Shown: positions 1-9,564, counted from the first letter of the stretch. The stretch is DNA of 48,076 nt from Bacteroidia bacterium (GCA_025062295.1 JANXAJ010000015.1:1-48076); one strand, 5' to 3'. Numbers and translations: made by a program. The notes: generated from the sequence alone by a model not told the origin.

Positions 1-315
1 CCCCCCCGGGGGGGCCCCCCGCCGCTCAAAAAACTTACTTCCCGGCTCATTCCATGCCATAGCTTCCACAGGAATCCCTACCTGAGATTAAAAAGCTTAA
101 CGCTTATCCATAGGTGGGGTGTGTCAAAACACCTTCATTGAAGCTTATGGGCTTTTCCTCCCACAGTTTATGGGTCCTTGGAAGGCAGGGCTCAAAGCCT
201 ATTCCCTTAGGAGGATCTTTGGATAAAAGCTCTTCTCAAGACCGAAGCGGGAATGGGGTCTGAAGTTGTGGAGTATGAGAGGGAGGCATGCTACTGAGAA
301 TATCCCTCCTTAGAA
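1..315. other. Non-coding contig end downstream of gyrA
   Basis: No credible gene. The first 20 bases are runs of C, G and C that form a self-complementary palindrome at the very edge of the sequence, typical of a contig-end fold-back. Short weak inverted repeats follow (GGTGT/ACACC near 118-133; GAGGGA at 279-284 against TCCCTC at 303-308). The second lies just beyond the gyrA stop and could be a weak terminator, but it has no clear U-tract. Confidence 0.6.
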
Positions 316-2745
316 TCAAGTCTTAGTTACCGCCACTACCCGATCTTCCTCCCGTAGGCGGATCAGTTGGGTTCCTTGAGCGTCTCTTCCGCGCACCGCT
401 ATTTCCTTTCCCGACAGGCGAATGCTTTGCCCACCTTGGGTTACGATGAGTAGGTCTTCGGTCAGCGAGTGAAAAGAAAGAGCTGCTACTAGCTTGCCTG
501 TCTTCTCTGAGACTTTGAAGGTGCGAATTCCTTTTCCTCCCCGATGAGTTATCCGATATTCTGAAAGGGGAGTCGCTTTGCCCTGTCCTTTTTCAGAAAG
601 AACGAAAAGATAACCATCTTCCTCCAGGATCGGCAGGAGAGCGACTACTTCATCACTTTGCTCTAAAGCCATACCAATGACTCCAGCTGCTTCGCGTCCC
701 ATCGCTCGTACCTCGGCGTGAGGGAAGCGAATGGCTTGTCCTTCAGCACTGACCAAAACTACTTCCCTACCTTTCGTCTCATCTACAAGAGCGACATCTA
801 AGAGCTCATCCCCAGCTTTGACAGAAAAAGCAATAATACCTCTTCCCCGAGGGCGACTATATTCTTTTAGGGGCGTCTTTTTGATGATTCCCTTCTTGGA
901 GACGAAAAGAAGAGTGTGTCTCCGAATAAATTCTTCATCTTCCAGGGAAGAGACATTTACATAAGCTACGACTCGGTCTTCAGAGGAAAGGGCGAGGAGA
1001 TTCTGAATATGTCGCCCTTTCTGATGGCGCTGGGCCTCAGGAATTTCATGCACACGCAGCCAATAACAGTATCCCTTTTCTGTGAAAAGCAAAAGATAAT
1101 CATGGAGGCGAGCAATGAGGACATCTTGGATGAAGTCTTCTTCTTTGAGGTCCATTGTCCGTACTCCTGTTCCACCTCGTCCTTGGGCTCGGTACGCTCG
1201 TAAGTCTGTTCGTTTGATATACCCTTGATGCGAAATGAGAATAGCTACTTCTGAATTAGGAATAGTATCCTCAAGTGTAATTTCTCCTTCGTGAGGGAGA
1301 ATGTGAGTTCGCCGCTCATCCCCATACTCTTCTTCCAGTTTTTTTAGTTCTGAGCTAATAATAGCCTTTTGTTCCTCTGGGTCGGTTAGCACCTTTTTAT
1401 AATAGGCGATGCTTTCTTGAAGGTCTGCGTATTCTTTTTGAATTTTTTCTCGCTCCAAAGCGGTCAATCGTTGGAGACGCAGGTCTAAGATAGCTTGAGC
1501 TTGGAGAAGGGAAAGAGCGAATTGTTCCATGAGTGCTGTACGAGCCTCCTCTGGCGTCTGGGACCGCCGAATCAGGGTGATAATCTCATCTAAGTGATCT
1601 AAAGCCTTGAGAAGTCCTTCTAAGATGTGGGCTCGCTTTTCTGCTTCTGCCAGTTCATGAGCGGTTCGTCTCAGAATCACCTGAGTTCTGTGTTCTAAGT
1701 AGGCCCCTAGCGTCTCTCGTAAGGTCATGAGTTTAGGGCGTCCTTTGAAGAGGGCGACCCAGTAGCCATTATAGCTTGTCTCTAGGGGTGTGTGGAGATA
1801 CAGATTGTTAAGGACAACTTTCGGTACGGCATCCCGTTTGAGTTCTACTACTACTCGTACTCCTTCTCGGTCAGACTCATCGCGCACTTCGGCAATCCCT
1901 TCTATTTTCTTTGTCTCAGCTAAATGAGCAATAGAAGTTACGAGATGAGCTTTACTGACTCGATAGGGAATCTCTGTGATAATGATAGCGCTGCGTCCTC
2001 CTGGTAGAGTTTCTATCAGCGCGCGTCCACGCACTCGTAATCGTCCTCTTCCTGTAAGATACATCTGACGGATGCCCTCCTTTCCTAAGATAATGCCTCC
2101 AGTAGGGAAATCTGGTCCTTGGATGGCTTCGGCGAGGGCTTCAGTTGATACATTCGGATCGTGAAGAAGAAGTAAAAGGGCTCGGACGGTATCCCGTAAG
2201 TTATGGGGTGGAATTTCTGTAGCCATCCCAACAGCAATGCCACTGGCGCCATTGAGAAGAAGATTTGGAAGAAGTGCTGGAAGAACAGTAGGCTCTTTGA
2301 GAGATTCATCAAAGTTTGGAGCAAAGTCCACTGTATCTTTCTCTAAGTCGGCAAGTAGCGTAAGGGAGATGGGAGCAAGTCTAGCTTCTGTATAACGCAT
2401 TGCGGCAGGAGCATCATTGTCCATAGATCCAAAGTTTCCTTGTCCCTCTATGAGAGGATAGCGCAGGCTCCAAGGCTGAGCCATCCGCACCATTGTGTCA
2501 TAGACGGCGGCATCTCCATGAGGATGGTATTTCCCTAAAACCTCTCCAACGATACGAGCTGACTTCTTGAAGGGTTTATCTGGATGCAGACCAAGCTCTA
2601 ACATCCCATAGAGAACTCTCCGCTGAACGGGTTTCAGTCCATCTCGTACATCGGGAAGGGCTCGAGCCACTATCACGCTCATTGCATAGTCTATGTAGGC
2701 ACTCCGCATCTCATCGGTGATGGATCTCGGAATGATATGGCTCAT
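316..2745 (-). CDS. gyrA: DNA gyrase subunit A
   Basis: Type II topoisomerase subunit that cuts and rejoins DNA during ATP-driven negative supercoiling with GyrB. The 809-aa length fits GyrA. The N-terminal breakage-reunion domain is intact, with the catalytic tyrosine Y118 in AAMRYTEAR and the GKYHPHGD motif at 71-78. The C-terminal part carries beta-pinwheel repeats, including THRGGKG, which matches the GyrA-box core and favours GyrA over ParC. In the quinolone-resistance region the position equal to E. coli Ser83 is Ala79, while the Asp87 equivalent (D83) is kept. The ATG at 2745 is chosen because TAGCTTTG ends 4 nt upstream. Divergent from the E1 gene, 63 nt between starts. Confidence 0.93.
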   Translation of the reverse strand: MSHIIPRSITDEMRSAYIDYAMSVIVARALPDVRDGLKPVQRRVLYGMLELGLHPDKPFKKSARIVGEVLGKYHPHGDAAVYDTMVRMAQPWSLRYPLIEGQGNFGSMDNDAPAAMRYTEARLAPISLTLLADLEKDTVDFAPNFDESLKEPTVLPALLPNLLLNGASGIAVGMATEIPPHNLRDTVRALLLLLHDPNVSTEALAEAIQGPDFPTGGIILGKEGIRQMYLTGRGRLRVRGRALIETLPGGRSAIIITEIPYRVSKAHLVTSIAHLAETKKIEGIAEVRDESDREGVRVVVELKRDAVPKVVLNNLYLHTPLETSYNGYWVALFKGRPKLMTLRETLGAYLEHRTQVILRRTAHELAEAEKRAHILEGLLKALDHLDEIITLIRRSQTPEEARTALMEQFALSLLQAQAILDLRLQRLTALEREKIQKEYADLQESIAYYKKVLTDPEEQKAIISSELKKLEEEYGDERRTHILPHEGEITLEDTIPNSEVAILISHQGYIKRTDLRAYRAQGRGGTGVRTMDLKEEDFIQDVLIARLHDYLLLFTEKGYCYWLRVHEIPEAQRHQKGRHIQNLLALSSEDRVVAYVNVSSLEDEEFIRRHTLLFVSKKGIIKKTPLKEYSRPRGRGIIAFSVKAGDELLDVALVDETKGREVVLVSAEGQAIRFPHAEVRAMGREAAGVIGMALEQSDEVVALLPILEEDGYLFVLSEKGQGKATPLSEYRITHRGGKGIRTFKVSEKTGKLVAALSFHSLTEDLLIVTQGGQSIRLSGKEIAVRGRDAQGTQLIRLREEDRVVAVTKT

Positions 2746-2749
2746 GGCG

Positions 2750-2757
2750 CAAAGCTA
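2750..2757 (-). promoter_or_regulatory. Bacteroidota -7 element of gyrA
   Basis: TAGCTTTG on the minus strand matches TAnnTTTG exactly and ends 4 nt before the ATG, predicting a leaderless transcript. Confidence 0.75.
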
Positions 2758-2796
2758 CTGAAACCCTCCCGACTTCTTCTGTAAGCGACAAAGGGC

Positions 2797-2804
2797 TATC
2801 TTTG
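2797..2804 (+). promoter_or_regulatory. Bacteroidota -7 element of the E1 gene
   Basis: TATCTTTG, exact TAnnTTTG, ends 4 nt before the ATG at 2809. A leaderless start is predicted. Confidence 0.75.
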
Positions 2805-2808
2805 CTGC

Positions 2809-5151
2809 ATGAGCCGCCTGAAAGCACTTGCCTTGCCTGGGGGCTTGACTCGCGAAGCTATTTTGAAAGACTATTATATCGGTCACCTGAGTCGTCAAAT
2901 GAGTCTCCTCGGGCGCAAAGAAGTGCTTACTGGCAAAGCTAAGTTTGGAATCTTCGGAGATGGCAAGGAGCTCCCCCAATTAGCTATGGCTCATGCTTTT
3001 CAAGCGGGAGATTTTCGCTCAGGGTATTATCGGGATCAGACCTTCATGATAGCAGCAGGGCTCTTGACCCCTGAGGAATTTTTCGCTCAGCTTTATGCAG
3101 ATACTGATCTGAACCATGAACCAGCTTCGGGCGGGCGGCAAATGAATAATCATTTCGCTACTCCCTTCTTAGATGAGAGGGGCGAGTGGCTTCCTCTAAG
3201 TCAGCTGAAAAACGTCGTTTCCGACGTCTCTCCCACTGCGAGTCAGATGCCACGCTTAGTGGGACTGGCATGGGCTTCTGTCCTTTACCGCCATCTGCCT
3301 GAACTCAAAGCCTTCACTCAATTCTCTCAAAACGGAGATGAAATTGCTTGGGGTACTATCGGGGAAGCCAGTACAAGTGAAGGGCTTTTCTGGGAGTCTA
3401 TCAATGCCTTGGCTGTCCTTAAGGCACCTGCTATTATCAGTGTATGGGATGATGGCTATGGCATCTCTGTACCAGTGCACCTTCAGACAGCTAAGGGAAG
3501 CATTTCTGAAGTGCTGAGTGGATTCCGTCCAGCCTTACAGATTTATGTGGTAAAAGGATGGGATTATCCTTCTCTTGTAGAGACCTATCAGAAGGCCGCG
3601 CGGTATGTTCGTCAGCACCACAAGCCCGCTCTTATCCATGTGACGGAACTGACTCAGCCGCAGGGACACTCTACTTCGGGTAGCCATGAACGCTACAAAT
3701 CTCAAGAACGGCTGGAGTGGGAACGAGCCTATGATGGGCTGCTGAAAATGCGGCAGTGGCTCCTTCAGGAAGGATTGGCAGGAGAGTCAGAGTTAGACGA
3801 TATAGAAAAGGAGGCTAGTGAGGCGGCTCGTGCTGCTCAACGGCGAGCATGGGAAGCTTATACACGTCCCATTCAGGCTTTCAGAGATGAAGCTCTTCAG
3901 CTTATGCCCAGCTCAGAAGAACGCACAGCCCTTGGAAAACTCAAGCCTGTGAATTATCGTGAGGTTTTTGAACTTATTCATCGGACTTTGCGCCGCTACC
4001 GAGGTAGAGCCCAAATAGAATCCCTTCGGCACCTCTACCGAGCAAAATATGCCGAATTGGCTCAGCGATATGAGAGATGGATGTATCGGGGCACAGCTTT
4101 GGAGATCAGGCCGATTCCTCCTCTTTATCCCTCTGAGCCTGAGCGAGTAGAGGGCTTCCGCATAATCAATGCTTGCTTCCGGGCTGCGCTTCAGCGCGAT
4201 CCTCGTGTGATCATATTTGGGGAGGATGTGGGCAGGTTAGGTGATGTAAATCAGGGCTGTGCAGGGCTCCAAGCTGAATTTGGTGAGCTTCGGGTGGTAG
4301 ATACGGGGATTCGGGAAGCTACGATCATCGGGCAAGGCATCGGTCTGGCTCTGCGCGGACTGCGCCCTATTGCTGAAATTCAGTATTTGGATTATCTCCT
4401 CTATGGGATTCAAATTTTGTCCGATGATGTGGCGACTTTGAGCTGGCGCACAGTTGGCAGACAGAAGGTGCCCCTAATCGTACGCACTCGTGGGCACCGT
4501 TTAGAAGGTATCTGGCATTCGGGGTCTCCAATGCAGCTCCTTTTAGGAGCTCTACGAGGAATGTATATACTTGTGCCCCGAAACATGACGCAAGCCGCTG
4601 GAATGTATAATACCCTCTTAGCAGCAGATGAACCTGCCCTCTTGATTGAGGTACTCAATGGATATCGTCTCCGAGAACCTCTCCCAACAAACCTTGGTGA
4701 GATGCGGGTTCCTCTTGGCGTCCCAGAGGTTCTGCGAGAAGGGACGGATATCACGCTGGTTACCTATGGAGCTGTAACTCGTTTGGTCTTGGAGGCTGCC
4801 GAAGCTTTGGCTGAAATGGATGTCTCATGCGAGGTGATTGATATCCAGACCCTTCTTCCATTTGATCTTCATCATGTAGTTGGGGCTTCTCTTCGTAAAA
4901 CTGGGCGGATTGCCTTTATTGATGAAGATGTCTCAGGCGGAGCCACCGCATATATGATGTGGCATGTGCTGGAGAAGCAAGAGGGGTTCTACTGGCTAGA
5001 TGCTCCTCCTCTCACTATTCCAGGTAGTGATCATCGCCCCGCTTACGGATCAGACGGGGACTTTTTCTCTAAGCCTGGAGTTGAAACAATAATTGAGAGA
5101 ATCTATAACTACATGAGTGAAATAGAGCCTCGGCGCTTTCCGCCCCTGTAA
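2809..5151 (+). CDS. Fused alpha/beta thiamine-dependent 2-oxoacid dehydrogenase E1
   Basis: Decarboxylating E1 component of a pyruvate or branched-chain 2-oxoacid dehydrogenase complex, cytoplasmic. Both E1 subunits are in one 780-aa chain. The alpha half (about 1-400) has the thiamine-diphosphate region GEASTSEG at 185-192 followed by an N-x-A and WDDGYGIS in place of the usual NNGYAIS. The beta half starts near 440 with the conserved GEDVG and continues through a transketolase-type pyrimidine domain and C-terminal domain. Such fusions are common in Bacteroidota. Substrate (pyruvate or branched-chain) cannot be told from sequence alone. No E2 or E3 gene is nearby, so it must assemble with subunits encoded elsewhere. 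Its end faces the MFS gene 40 nt away. Confidence 0.88.
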   Translation: MSRLKALALPGGLTREAILKDYYIGHLSRQMSLLGRKEVLTGKAKFGIFGDGKELPQLAMAHAFQAGDFRSGYYRDQTFMIAAGLLTPEEFFAQLYADTDLNHEPASGGRQMNNHFATPFLDERGEWLPLSQLKNVVSDVSPTASQMPRLVGLAWASVLYRHLPELKAFTQFSQNGDEIAWGTIGEASTSEGLFWESINALAVLKAPAIISVWDDGYGISVPVHLQTAKGSISEVLSGFRPALQIYVVKGWDYPSLVETYQKAARYVRQHHKPALIHVTELTQPQGHSTSGSHERYKSQERLEWERAYDGLLKMRQWLLQEGLAGESELDDIEKEASEAARAAQRRAWEAYTRPIQAFRDEALQLMPSSEERTALGKLKPVNYREVFELIHRTLRRYRGRAQIESLRHLYRAKYAELAQRYERWMYRGTALEIRPIPPLYPSEPERVEGFRIINACFRAALQRDPRVIIFGEDVGRLGDVNQGCAGLQAEFGELRVVDTGIREATIIGQGIGLALRGLRPIAEIQYLDYLLYGIQILSDDVATLSWRTVGRQKVPLIVRTRGHRLEGIWHSGSPMQLLLGALRGMYILVPRNMTQAAGMYNTLLAADEPALLIEVLNGYRLREPLPTNLGEMRVPLGVPEVLREGTDITLVTYGAVTRLVLEAAEALAEMDVSCEVIDIQTLLPFDLHHVVGASLRKTGRIAFIDEDVSGGATAYMMWHVLEKQEGFYWLDAPPLTIPGSDHRPAYGSDGDFFSKPGVETIIERIYNYMSEIEPRRFPPL

Positions 5152-5191
5152 TCACCTTTGGCGAGAAGAGTAATGGGGGAGTTTTTACCCT

Positions 5192-6400
5192 CTAATCTTT
5201 CTCTACAAAGTTTAGAGAGGTGCCAAAAGTTTCCTTTATCTGAATTGCTGCATAAAAGGCTATAACATAGAGGAGAATGCCAGTGGCAAGGGCACTCTCT
5301 CGAAGGGAAAAGAGAGACTGGAACCCATTCCACAGGAGAGATGAAAGCACAAGAGAGCCTCGGATCCAGTTAGGAATGCTTGTTGCTACCGTAGCCCGGA
5401 GGTTAGTTCCAAACTGTTCTGCTGCACTCGTAATGAGGACAGCCCAGTAGCCTGAGAAAAGGCCTAAGAGGAATACCATACCATAGACTGCTTCGGCTGA
5501 GGAAAAAGGAAAGAGATTGTAGGCGATTGCCAGCAGGCTACCCATTCCCAGCCAGAAAAGGATAGGTTTGCGTCGGCTTCTGAGGACCTGACTGTAGAGA
5601 CCTGCTAAGAGATCCCCTACGGAGAGACCAATGTAGGTATACATGATGGCTCTGCCTGCGATGAGAGAAAGCCCACTTTCTCTAAAAAGGTCTGGGGAAA
5701 AGGTAACAAGAATCCCTACTACGTACCAAATGGGAGCACCAGCGAGAATAGCATATAAATACCGCTGTAGCCTTTCCCGTTTTCGAAAAATTTGCAGAAA
5801 ATCTCCCAGAGGGACGTTTGTCTGTTGGCGCAAAGCTTGGAAGAGGAGGGATTCACCAATGCCGATGCGTAAGAAGAGCAAGAGGAAACCCATACCACCG
5901 CCGATGAAATAAGCGACCCGCCAAGGGAAAATCTCACCGATGAGACTTGCCGCTACAGCGCCTAAAATCCCTACGGTCGCAATCAAAGTTGTACCCCAGC
6001 CCCGCAGATGAGGTGGCATGAGTTCAACCACTAAGGTCACCCCTGCTCCTAATTCACCCGCTAAACCAATCCCAGCGATGAATCGCCATATCGCATATCC
6101 TTGAATGCTCTCCACTATTCCATTCAAAAGCGTTGCAAGGGAGTAAGTGCTGATTGAAGCAAAAAGGATGGACAGCCGTCCTCGTTTATCTGCTAAAATA
6201 CCCCACAGAAGTCCTCCAAGAAGCATACCCACCATTTGAAGATTGATTAAGAGGACGCCATATTGAAGCTTTGCCTTTCCCTGATAGCCTAAATCAGTCA
6301 GGCTGGATTCGCGAACGACGGAGAATAAAATGAGATCATAGATATCCACGAAGTACCCTAAAGTAGCTACAAATACTGCTGACCATTCCCGTCTTGTCAC
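5192..6400 (-). CDS. Major facilitator superfamily transporter
   Basis: A 402-aa inner-membrane protein with about 12 hydrophobic helices. The MFS signature after helix 2 is visible (GILADKRGR), and the helix 4-5 region (GLAGELGAG...PPHLRG) resembles metabolite:H+ symporters of the aromatic-acid/sialic-acid type. The substrate is unknown. The start is a GTG at 6400, 18 nt after the stop of the radical SAM gene, so the two are probably co-transcribed and the transporter may import or export a substrate or product of that enzyme (inference). No TAnnTTTG directly adjoins this start, in line with an internal operon position. Confidence 0.82.
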   Translation of the reverse strand: MTRREWSAVFVATLGYFVDIYDLILFSVVRESSLTDLGYQGKAKLQYGVLLINLQMVGMLLGGLLWGILADKRGRLSILFASISTYSLATLLNGIVESIQGYAIWRFIAGIGLAGELGAGVTLVVELMPPHLRGWGTTLIATVGILGAVAASLIGEIFPWRVAYFIGGGMGFLLLFLRIGIGESLLFQALRQQTNVPLGDFLQIFRKRERLQRYLYAILAGAPIWYVVGILVTFSPDLFRESGLSLIAGRAIMYTYIGLSVGDLLAGLYSQVLRSRRKPILFWLGMGSLLAIAYNLFPFSSAEAVYGMVFLLGLFSGYWAVLITSAAEQFGTNLRATVATSIPNWIRGSLVLSSLLWNGFQSLFSLRESALATGILLYVIAFYAAIQIKETFGTSLNFVEKD

Positions 6401-6418
6401 TGGGAGAGCAAAGAAAGG

Positions 6419-7726
6419 TTAGGCAGAGGATTTCTCGTTGTGGATTGAAGCCAGAGAGAGGCGACGAGCGATAAAGGCCTTGTGAGGATTGAAGTACCCA
6501 TAGCTCAGATGGGGGAAACGCCGCTTAAGAAGCCGCATAAGGGTATAAATCCCAACAGGAGGAGCAAAAGTTTCAGGCTTAAAACCCATCCGTTCTATGT
6601 ACCAATCGGGGTCAATGTTGAAGTTTCGCCACTGAATCATGTGGAGGTGGGTCTCGGAGATGAGTTGACAGAGAGCTTTTATTTCTGCTGGCTGGTCGGT
6701 GAAGCCCGGGAGGGTAAAATAATTGATAGAGACCCACTTTCGGACTTGTATAGCTCGTTGGATGGACTCTTTGACCATCGCGAAGTTGTAGTTGCGCGGG
6801 CGGTAGTAGCGCTCATACCATAGGGGCTGCGCACTATTGAGGCTGATACGGAAGCTATCTACACCGCTCTGGGCTAGACGCTCTACGATGTCAGGCCAGC
6901 ACCCATTTGTATTGATATTGATGATGCCTCTCTGAGTTTTTTTTCGGATGAGGCGAACCGCCGTCTCAATGACCTTCCAGGCGAGAAGGGGCTCCCCCTC
7001 ACATCCTTGCCCAAAACTTACGATAGGCTGTGGCGCACGTTCTAGATGATATACTGCCAGTTCAGCGATCTCCTCTGGAGTAGGCATGAATGTGAGACGC
7101 TCTTGGGCACTTGGTATGGGGGATTCTTGAGGGAGTTGAAGGGAAATACAGCCGATGCAGGCGGCATTGCAGCCAGGGGAGACAGGGAGGGGACATTCCC
7201 ATCGTCCGAGAGCTAAATTCCGAGCAGCTGGGCAGCAGTACCGTTCTACACAATTCTCCATCAAGTGCTGAACGAGCCGATTGTGTGGGAAGCGACGGCG
7301 AAGCGTTCGAGCTCCCTCTGCGATAGCTGGTGGGAAAAAACGCTTGGCATCCTGTCGGGGTTGAGGATCGACTCGGACTACAGGGACAAAAAATCGCCCT
7401 TCTTTCCATCCAACAGCGGTATAGGCGTAGAGAGGGAGGGTGGGTGCATCGGGTTCTCTTTCATAAGCAGCTGAGGCAAGCTGGGTATGAGCAGGAGCTA
7501 CAAAGGCAGCCACAGCCCATCCTTTAGGATATGGACGCAGTCGTCCCTCTGGAGTGATACCTACAGGTCGTCGTCCTACTAAGTGAAAAAGAGTACTTCC
7601 AGGGGGTAAGGGTTTCCAGCAAGGATATTCATACCATGGATAAGTCCAGAAGCCACTTCGTCCCGCTGCCTGCCAGCGAGGCTCATCGTAGATAGTACCG
7701 CGCTCGTCTGCCCAGAGCAGCCGCAT
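6419..7726 (-). CDS. Radical SAM protein with extra cysteines before the SAM cluster
   Basis: A 435-aa protein with the radical S-adenosylmethionine motif CNAACIGC (C186-x3-C190-x2-C193), followed by a TIM-barrel-like region with glycine-rich and GCEGEPLL segments. About 185 residues precede the motif, much longer than usual, and contain C159, C164, C165 and C178, which could bind an auxiliary cluster (inference). The reaction is unknown. The open frame extends to an ATG at 7753, but I place the start at the ATG at 7726 because TACCTTTG ends 5 nt before it and would lie inside the coding sequence otherwise. First gene of a likely operon with the MFS transporter; divergent from kdsB. Confidence 0.82.
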   Translation of the reverse strand: MRLLWADERGTIYDEPRWQAAGRSGFWTYPWYEYPCWKPLPPGSTLFHLVGRRPVGITPEGRLRPYPKGWAVAAFVAPAHTQLASAAYEREPDAPTLPLYAYTAVGWKEGRFFVPVVRVDPQPRQDAKRFFPPAIAEGARTLRRRFPHNRLVQHLMENCVERYCCPAARNLALGRWECPLPVSPGCNAACIGCISLQLPQESPIPSAQERLTFMPTPEEIAELAVYHLERAPQPIVSFGQGCEGEPLLAWKVIETAVRLIRKKTQRGIININTNGCWPDIVERLAQSGVDSFRISLNSAQPLWYERYYRPRNYNFAMVKESIQRAIQVRKWVSINYFTLPGFTDQPAEIKALCQLISETHLHMIQWRNFNIDPDWYIERMGFKPETFAPPVGIYTLMRLLKRRFPHLSYGYFNPHKAFIARRLSLASIHNEKSSA

Positions 7727-7731
7727 CTTTA

Positions 7732-7739
7732 CAAAGGTA
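7732..7739 (-). promoter_or_regulatory. -7 element of the radical SAM gene
   Basis: TACCTTTG on the minus strand, 5 nt before the ATG at 7726. It decides the start over the upstream in-frame ATG at 7753. Confidence 0.7.
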
Positions 7740-7753
7740 TCCCCTTTCGGCAT

Positions 7754-7761
7754 TAGGTTTG
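7754..7761 (+). promoter_or_regulatory. -7 element of kdsB
   Basis: TAGGTTTG, exact match, 13 nt before the kdsB ATG. It predicts a leader of only a few nucleotides. It lies 14 nt from the oppositely directed element of the radical SAM gene. Confidence 0.65.
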
Positions 7762-7774
7762 TAGTAATCTGTGT

Positions 7775-8515
7775 ATGCGTGTCTTAGGGGTAATTCCTGC
7801 TCGCTATCACTCACAGCGCCTACCAGGTAAGGTACTTTTGCCTCTTCGCGGCAAGCCTATCGTTCAACACGTATATGAGCAGGCTCAGCCTGTCTTTGGT
7901 TCAGACCTTCTTGTCGCTACGGATGACATGCGCGTGGTTGAAGCCGTAGAGGCATTCGGAGGACGAGCGGTAATGACTCGCTCCACCCACCTCTCAGGGA
8001 CAGAACGCGTAGGAGAAGTAGCAGAAAAATTTATTTACGATGCTTATGTCAATATCCAAGCAGATGAGCCTTTCATTGATCAAGAGCAGCTTAGAGCTAT
8101 TTTACGACTTCTGCAGAAATATCCACTTGTAAGCTTGATGAGTCGCCTTCACAAATTGGAAGAGCTTCTCAGTCCCTCTGTTGTAAAAGTTGTTGTCAAT
8201 AAAGAGGGAAAGGCTTTATATTTTTCTCGCTCGCTTGTGCCTCATCCGAGGGACTTTCCCCTCACAAGTTCGGAGATTTTGACTCGCTATAAGTACTTCC
8301 GACATATAGGGATTTATGGCTACCATCGCTCGGTCCTAATGGAGATAGTGATGCTTTCGCCTGCACCTTTGGAGGAAGTTGAACAGTTAGAACAGCTCCG
8401 ATGGCTGTATCACGGCTACTCTATTTACCTTCAGGAGACCCCCTACCGAGGACCTGGCATAGATACTCAGGAAGAGTATGAGATGGCTCAACGGCTGGCT
8501 GAGAGGCTTTTATAA
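7775..8515 (+). CDS. kdsB: 3-deoxy-manno-octulosonate cytidylyltransferase (CMP-Kdo synthetase)
   Basis: Activates Kdo with CTP to CMP-Kdo for lipid A-core assembly in the cytoplasm. The 246-aa length fits the family. The nucleotide-binding N-terminus (IPARYHSQRLPGK), the ATDD motif, SGTERV and NIQADEPFI are all present and typical of KdsB. It heads a tightly overlapping operon with a protease, an HU-like protein and a repeat protein; the next gene begins 38 nt before its stop. Its presence implies a Gram-negative outer membrane with Kdo-containing lipopolysaccharide. Confidence 0.95.
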   Translation: MRVLGVIPARYHSQRLPGKVLLPLRGKPIVQHVYEQAQPVFGSDLLVATDDMRVVEAVEAFGGRAVMTRSTHLSGTERVGEVAEKFIYDAYVNIQADEPFIDQEQLRAILRLLQKYPLVSLMSRLHKLEELLSPSVVKVVVNKEGKALYFSRSLVPHPRDFPLTSSEILTRYKYFRHIGIYGYHRSVLMEIVMLSPAPLEEVEQLEQLRWLYHGYSIYLQETPYRGPGIDTQEEYEMAQRLAERLL

Positions 8516-9278
8516 GAGGAGCGTATGCTTTCTTTTCGTGATAGCGTGTGAGTCCGAGCTTCACCAAGCTTCGGGTTCAAAAGATACGCTTTCCACTCTC
8601 CTCAAGAGTACATCAGCAACTCTAACTATAGATGAGATCACCCTGCTGCGATATAGGATTGCGAGTGAGCTTTCTCCGAAAACGTATCTTCTTGAGGTGT
8701 CGGTTCGGTATCCTTACCGAACGGAAAAACAGCGAGGCACGGGGTGGAGAAGCGATCAAGGAGTCATCTACACCTGTAGCCACATTTTTCCTCAAGGGGG
8801 GAAACTGGAGATAGAGGCATGGGGTGCCGATGGAAGCTGTCAGGAAGCTCAGATTGTGTGGATAGATTCTATTGCAGATGTAGCCCTTCTAAGGATAAAA
8901 GAAGGAGAGAAAGGAGGATTGAAACTACGAACCGACACTCTTCCTCGGGTAGGAGAAACGGTATTTGCGATTGGGGCTCCATTTGGACTTCTGGGTACGC
9001 TCAGTGAAGGATTTGTCTCGGCTCCTCTCCGCTTTATAGAGGTGGGGGCAGACAGAGATACACTGCCTTTCCTTCAGCTTTCGCTTCCTGCGCAGCCAGG
9101 TAGCTCAGGAAGCCCTATAGTGGATCAGCGAGGGTATGTCGTGGGGATGATCTCTGATATTGCTACGCTTACAGACAGGTATGAGGGGATTACGTTTGCT
9201 ATACCCGCACATGTGCTAAATGCTGTATGGCTACGCTATCGTAGCTTTGTGAGAAATGACTCGGAAAGAACTCGCTAA
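8478..9278 (+). CDS. Trypsin-like (S1C-type) serine protease, probable lipoprotein
   Basis: A 266-aa secreted protease. The N-terminus has a basic region, a hydrophobic stretch and a lipobox-like VIAC (C24), so it is probably lipid-anchored in the envelope. The catalytic triad can be read as H102 (TCSHIF), D134 (IADVALLRI) and S210 (QPGSSGSP). There is no PDZ domain after the protease, unlike DegP/HtrA, and the protein ends about 55 residues after the nucleophile. The start (ATG 8478) lies inside the 3' end of kdsB, so the signal peptide is partly encoded by the overlap; there is no later start that would keep the signal peptide. The natural substrate is unknown; envelope quality control is possible. 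Confidence 0.78.
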   Translation: MRWLNGWLRGFYKRSVCFLFVIACESELHQASGSKDTLSTLLKSTSATLTIDEITLLRYRIASELSPKTYLLEVSVRYPYRTEKQRGTGWRSDQGVIYTCSHIFPQGGKLEIEAWGADGSCQEAQIVWIDSIADVALLRIKEGEKGGLKLRTDTLPRVGETVFAIGAPFGLLGTLSEGFVSAPLRFIEVGADRDTLPFLQLSLPAQPGSSGSPIVDQRGYVVGMISDIATLTDRYEGITFAIPAHVLNAVWLRYRSFVRNDSERTR

Positions 9279-9564
9279 AGCCATCAGCGAAAAGACAGGA
9301 CTTCCCAGAAAAGATGCTGAAGCAGCGGTAGCCGCCCTCATTGCCACTATCCGAGAAAGTCTATTGGCAGGTGAGCCTATTATCCTGCGTGGATTCGGTA
9401 CGTTTGGTTTGCGTTATCAGCGAGCTAGGAAAGGACGACTTATCCGCACAGGACAAGAGGTCCTCATTCCCCCCCGTGTACGCATCTACTTTGAGCCTTC
9501 GGATATCCTTCAGGATGCTGTCGCCCAAAGAAAAGAACTTGTAGAACGATTTGCTCCAAAGTGA
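9256..9564 (+). CDS. HU/IHF-family DNA-binding protein
   Basis: A 102-aa bacterial nucleoid protein that bends DNA as a dimer. The helix-turn-helix N-terminus (KELAKAISEKTGL), the GFGTF signature at about 46-50 and the beta-arm region are recognisable. The tip of the arm reads GRLIRTG where E. coli HU has GRNPQTG, so the conserved DNA-intercalating proline is absent. The C-terminus is about 12 residues longer than HU. The start overlaps the protease gene by 23 nt, so it is translated from the kdsB operon. Confidence 0.87.
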   Translation: MTRKELAKAISEKTGLPRKDAEAAVAALIATIRESLLAGEPIILRGFGTFGLRYQRARKGRLIRTGQEVLIPPRVRIYFEPSDILQDAVAQRKELVERFAPK

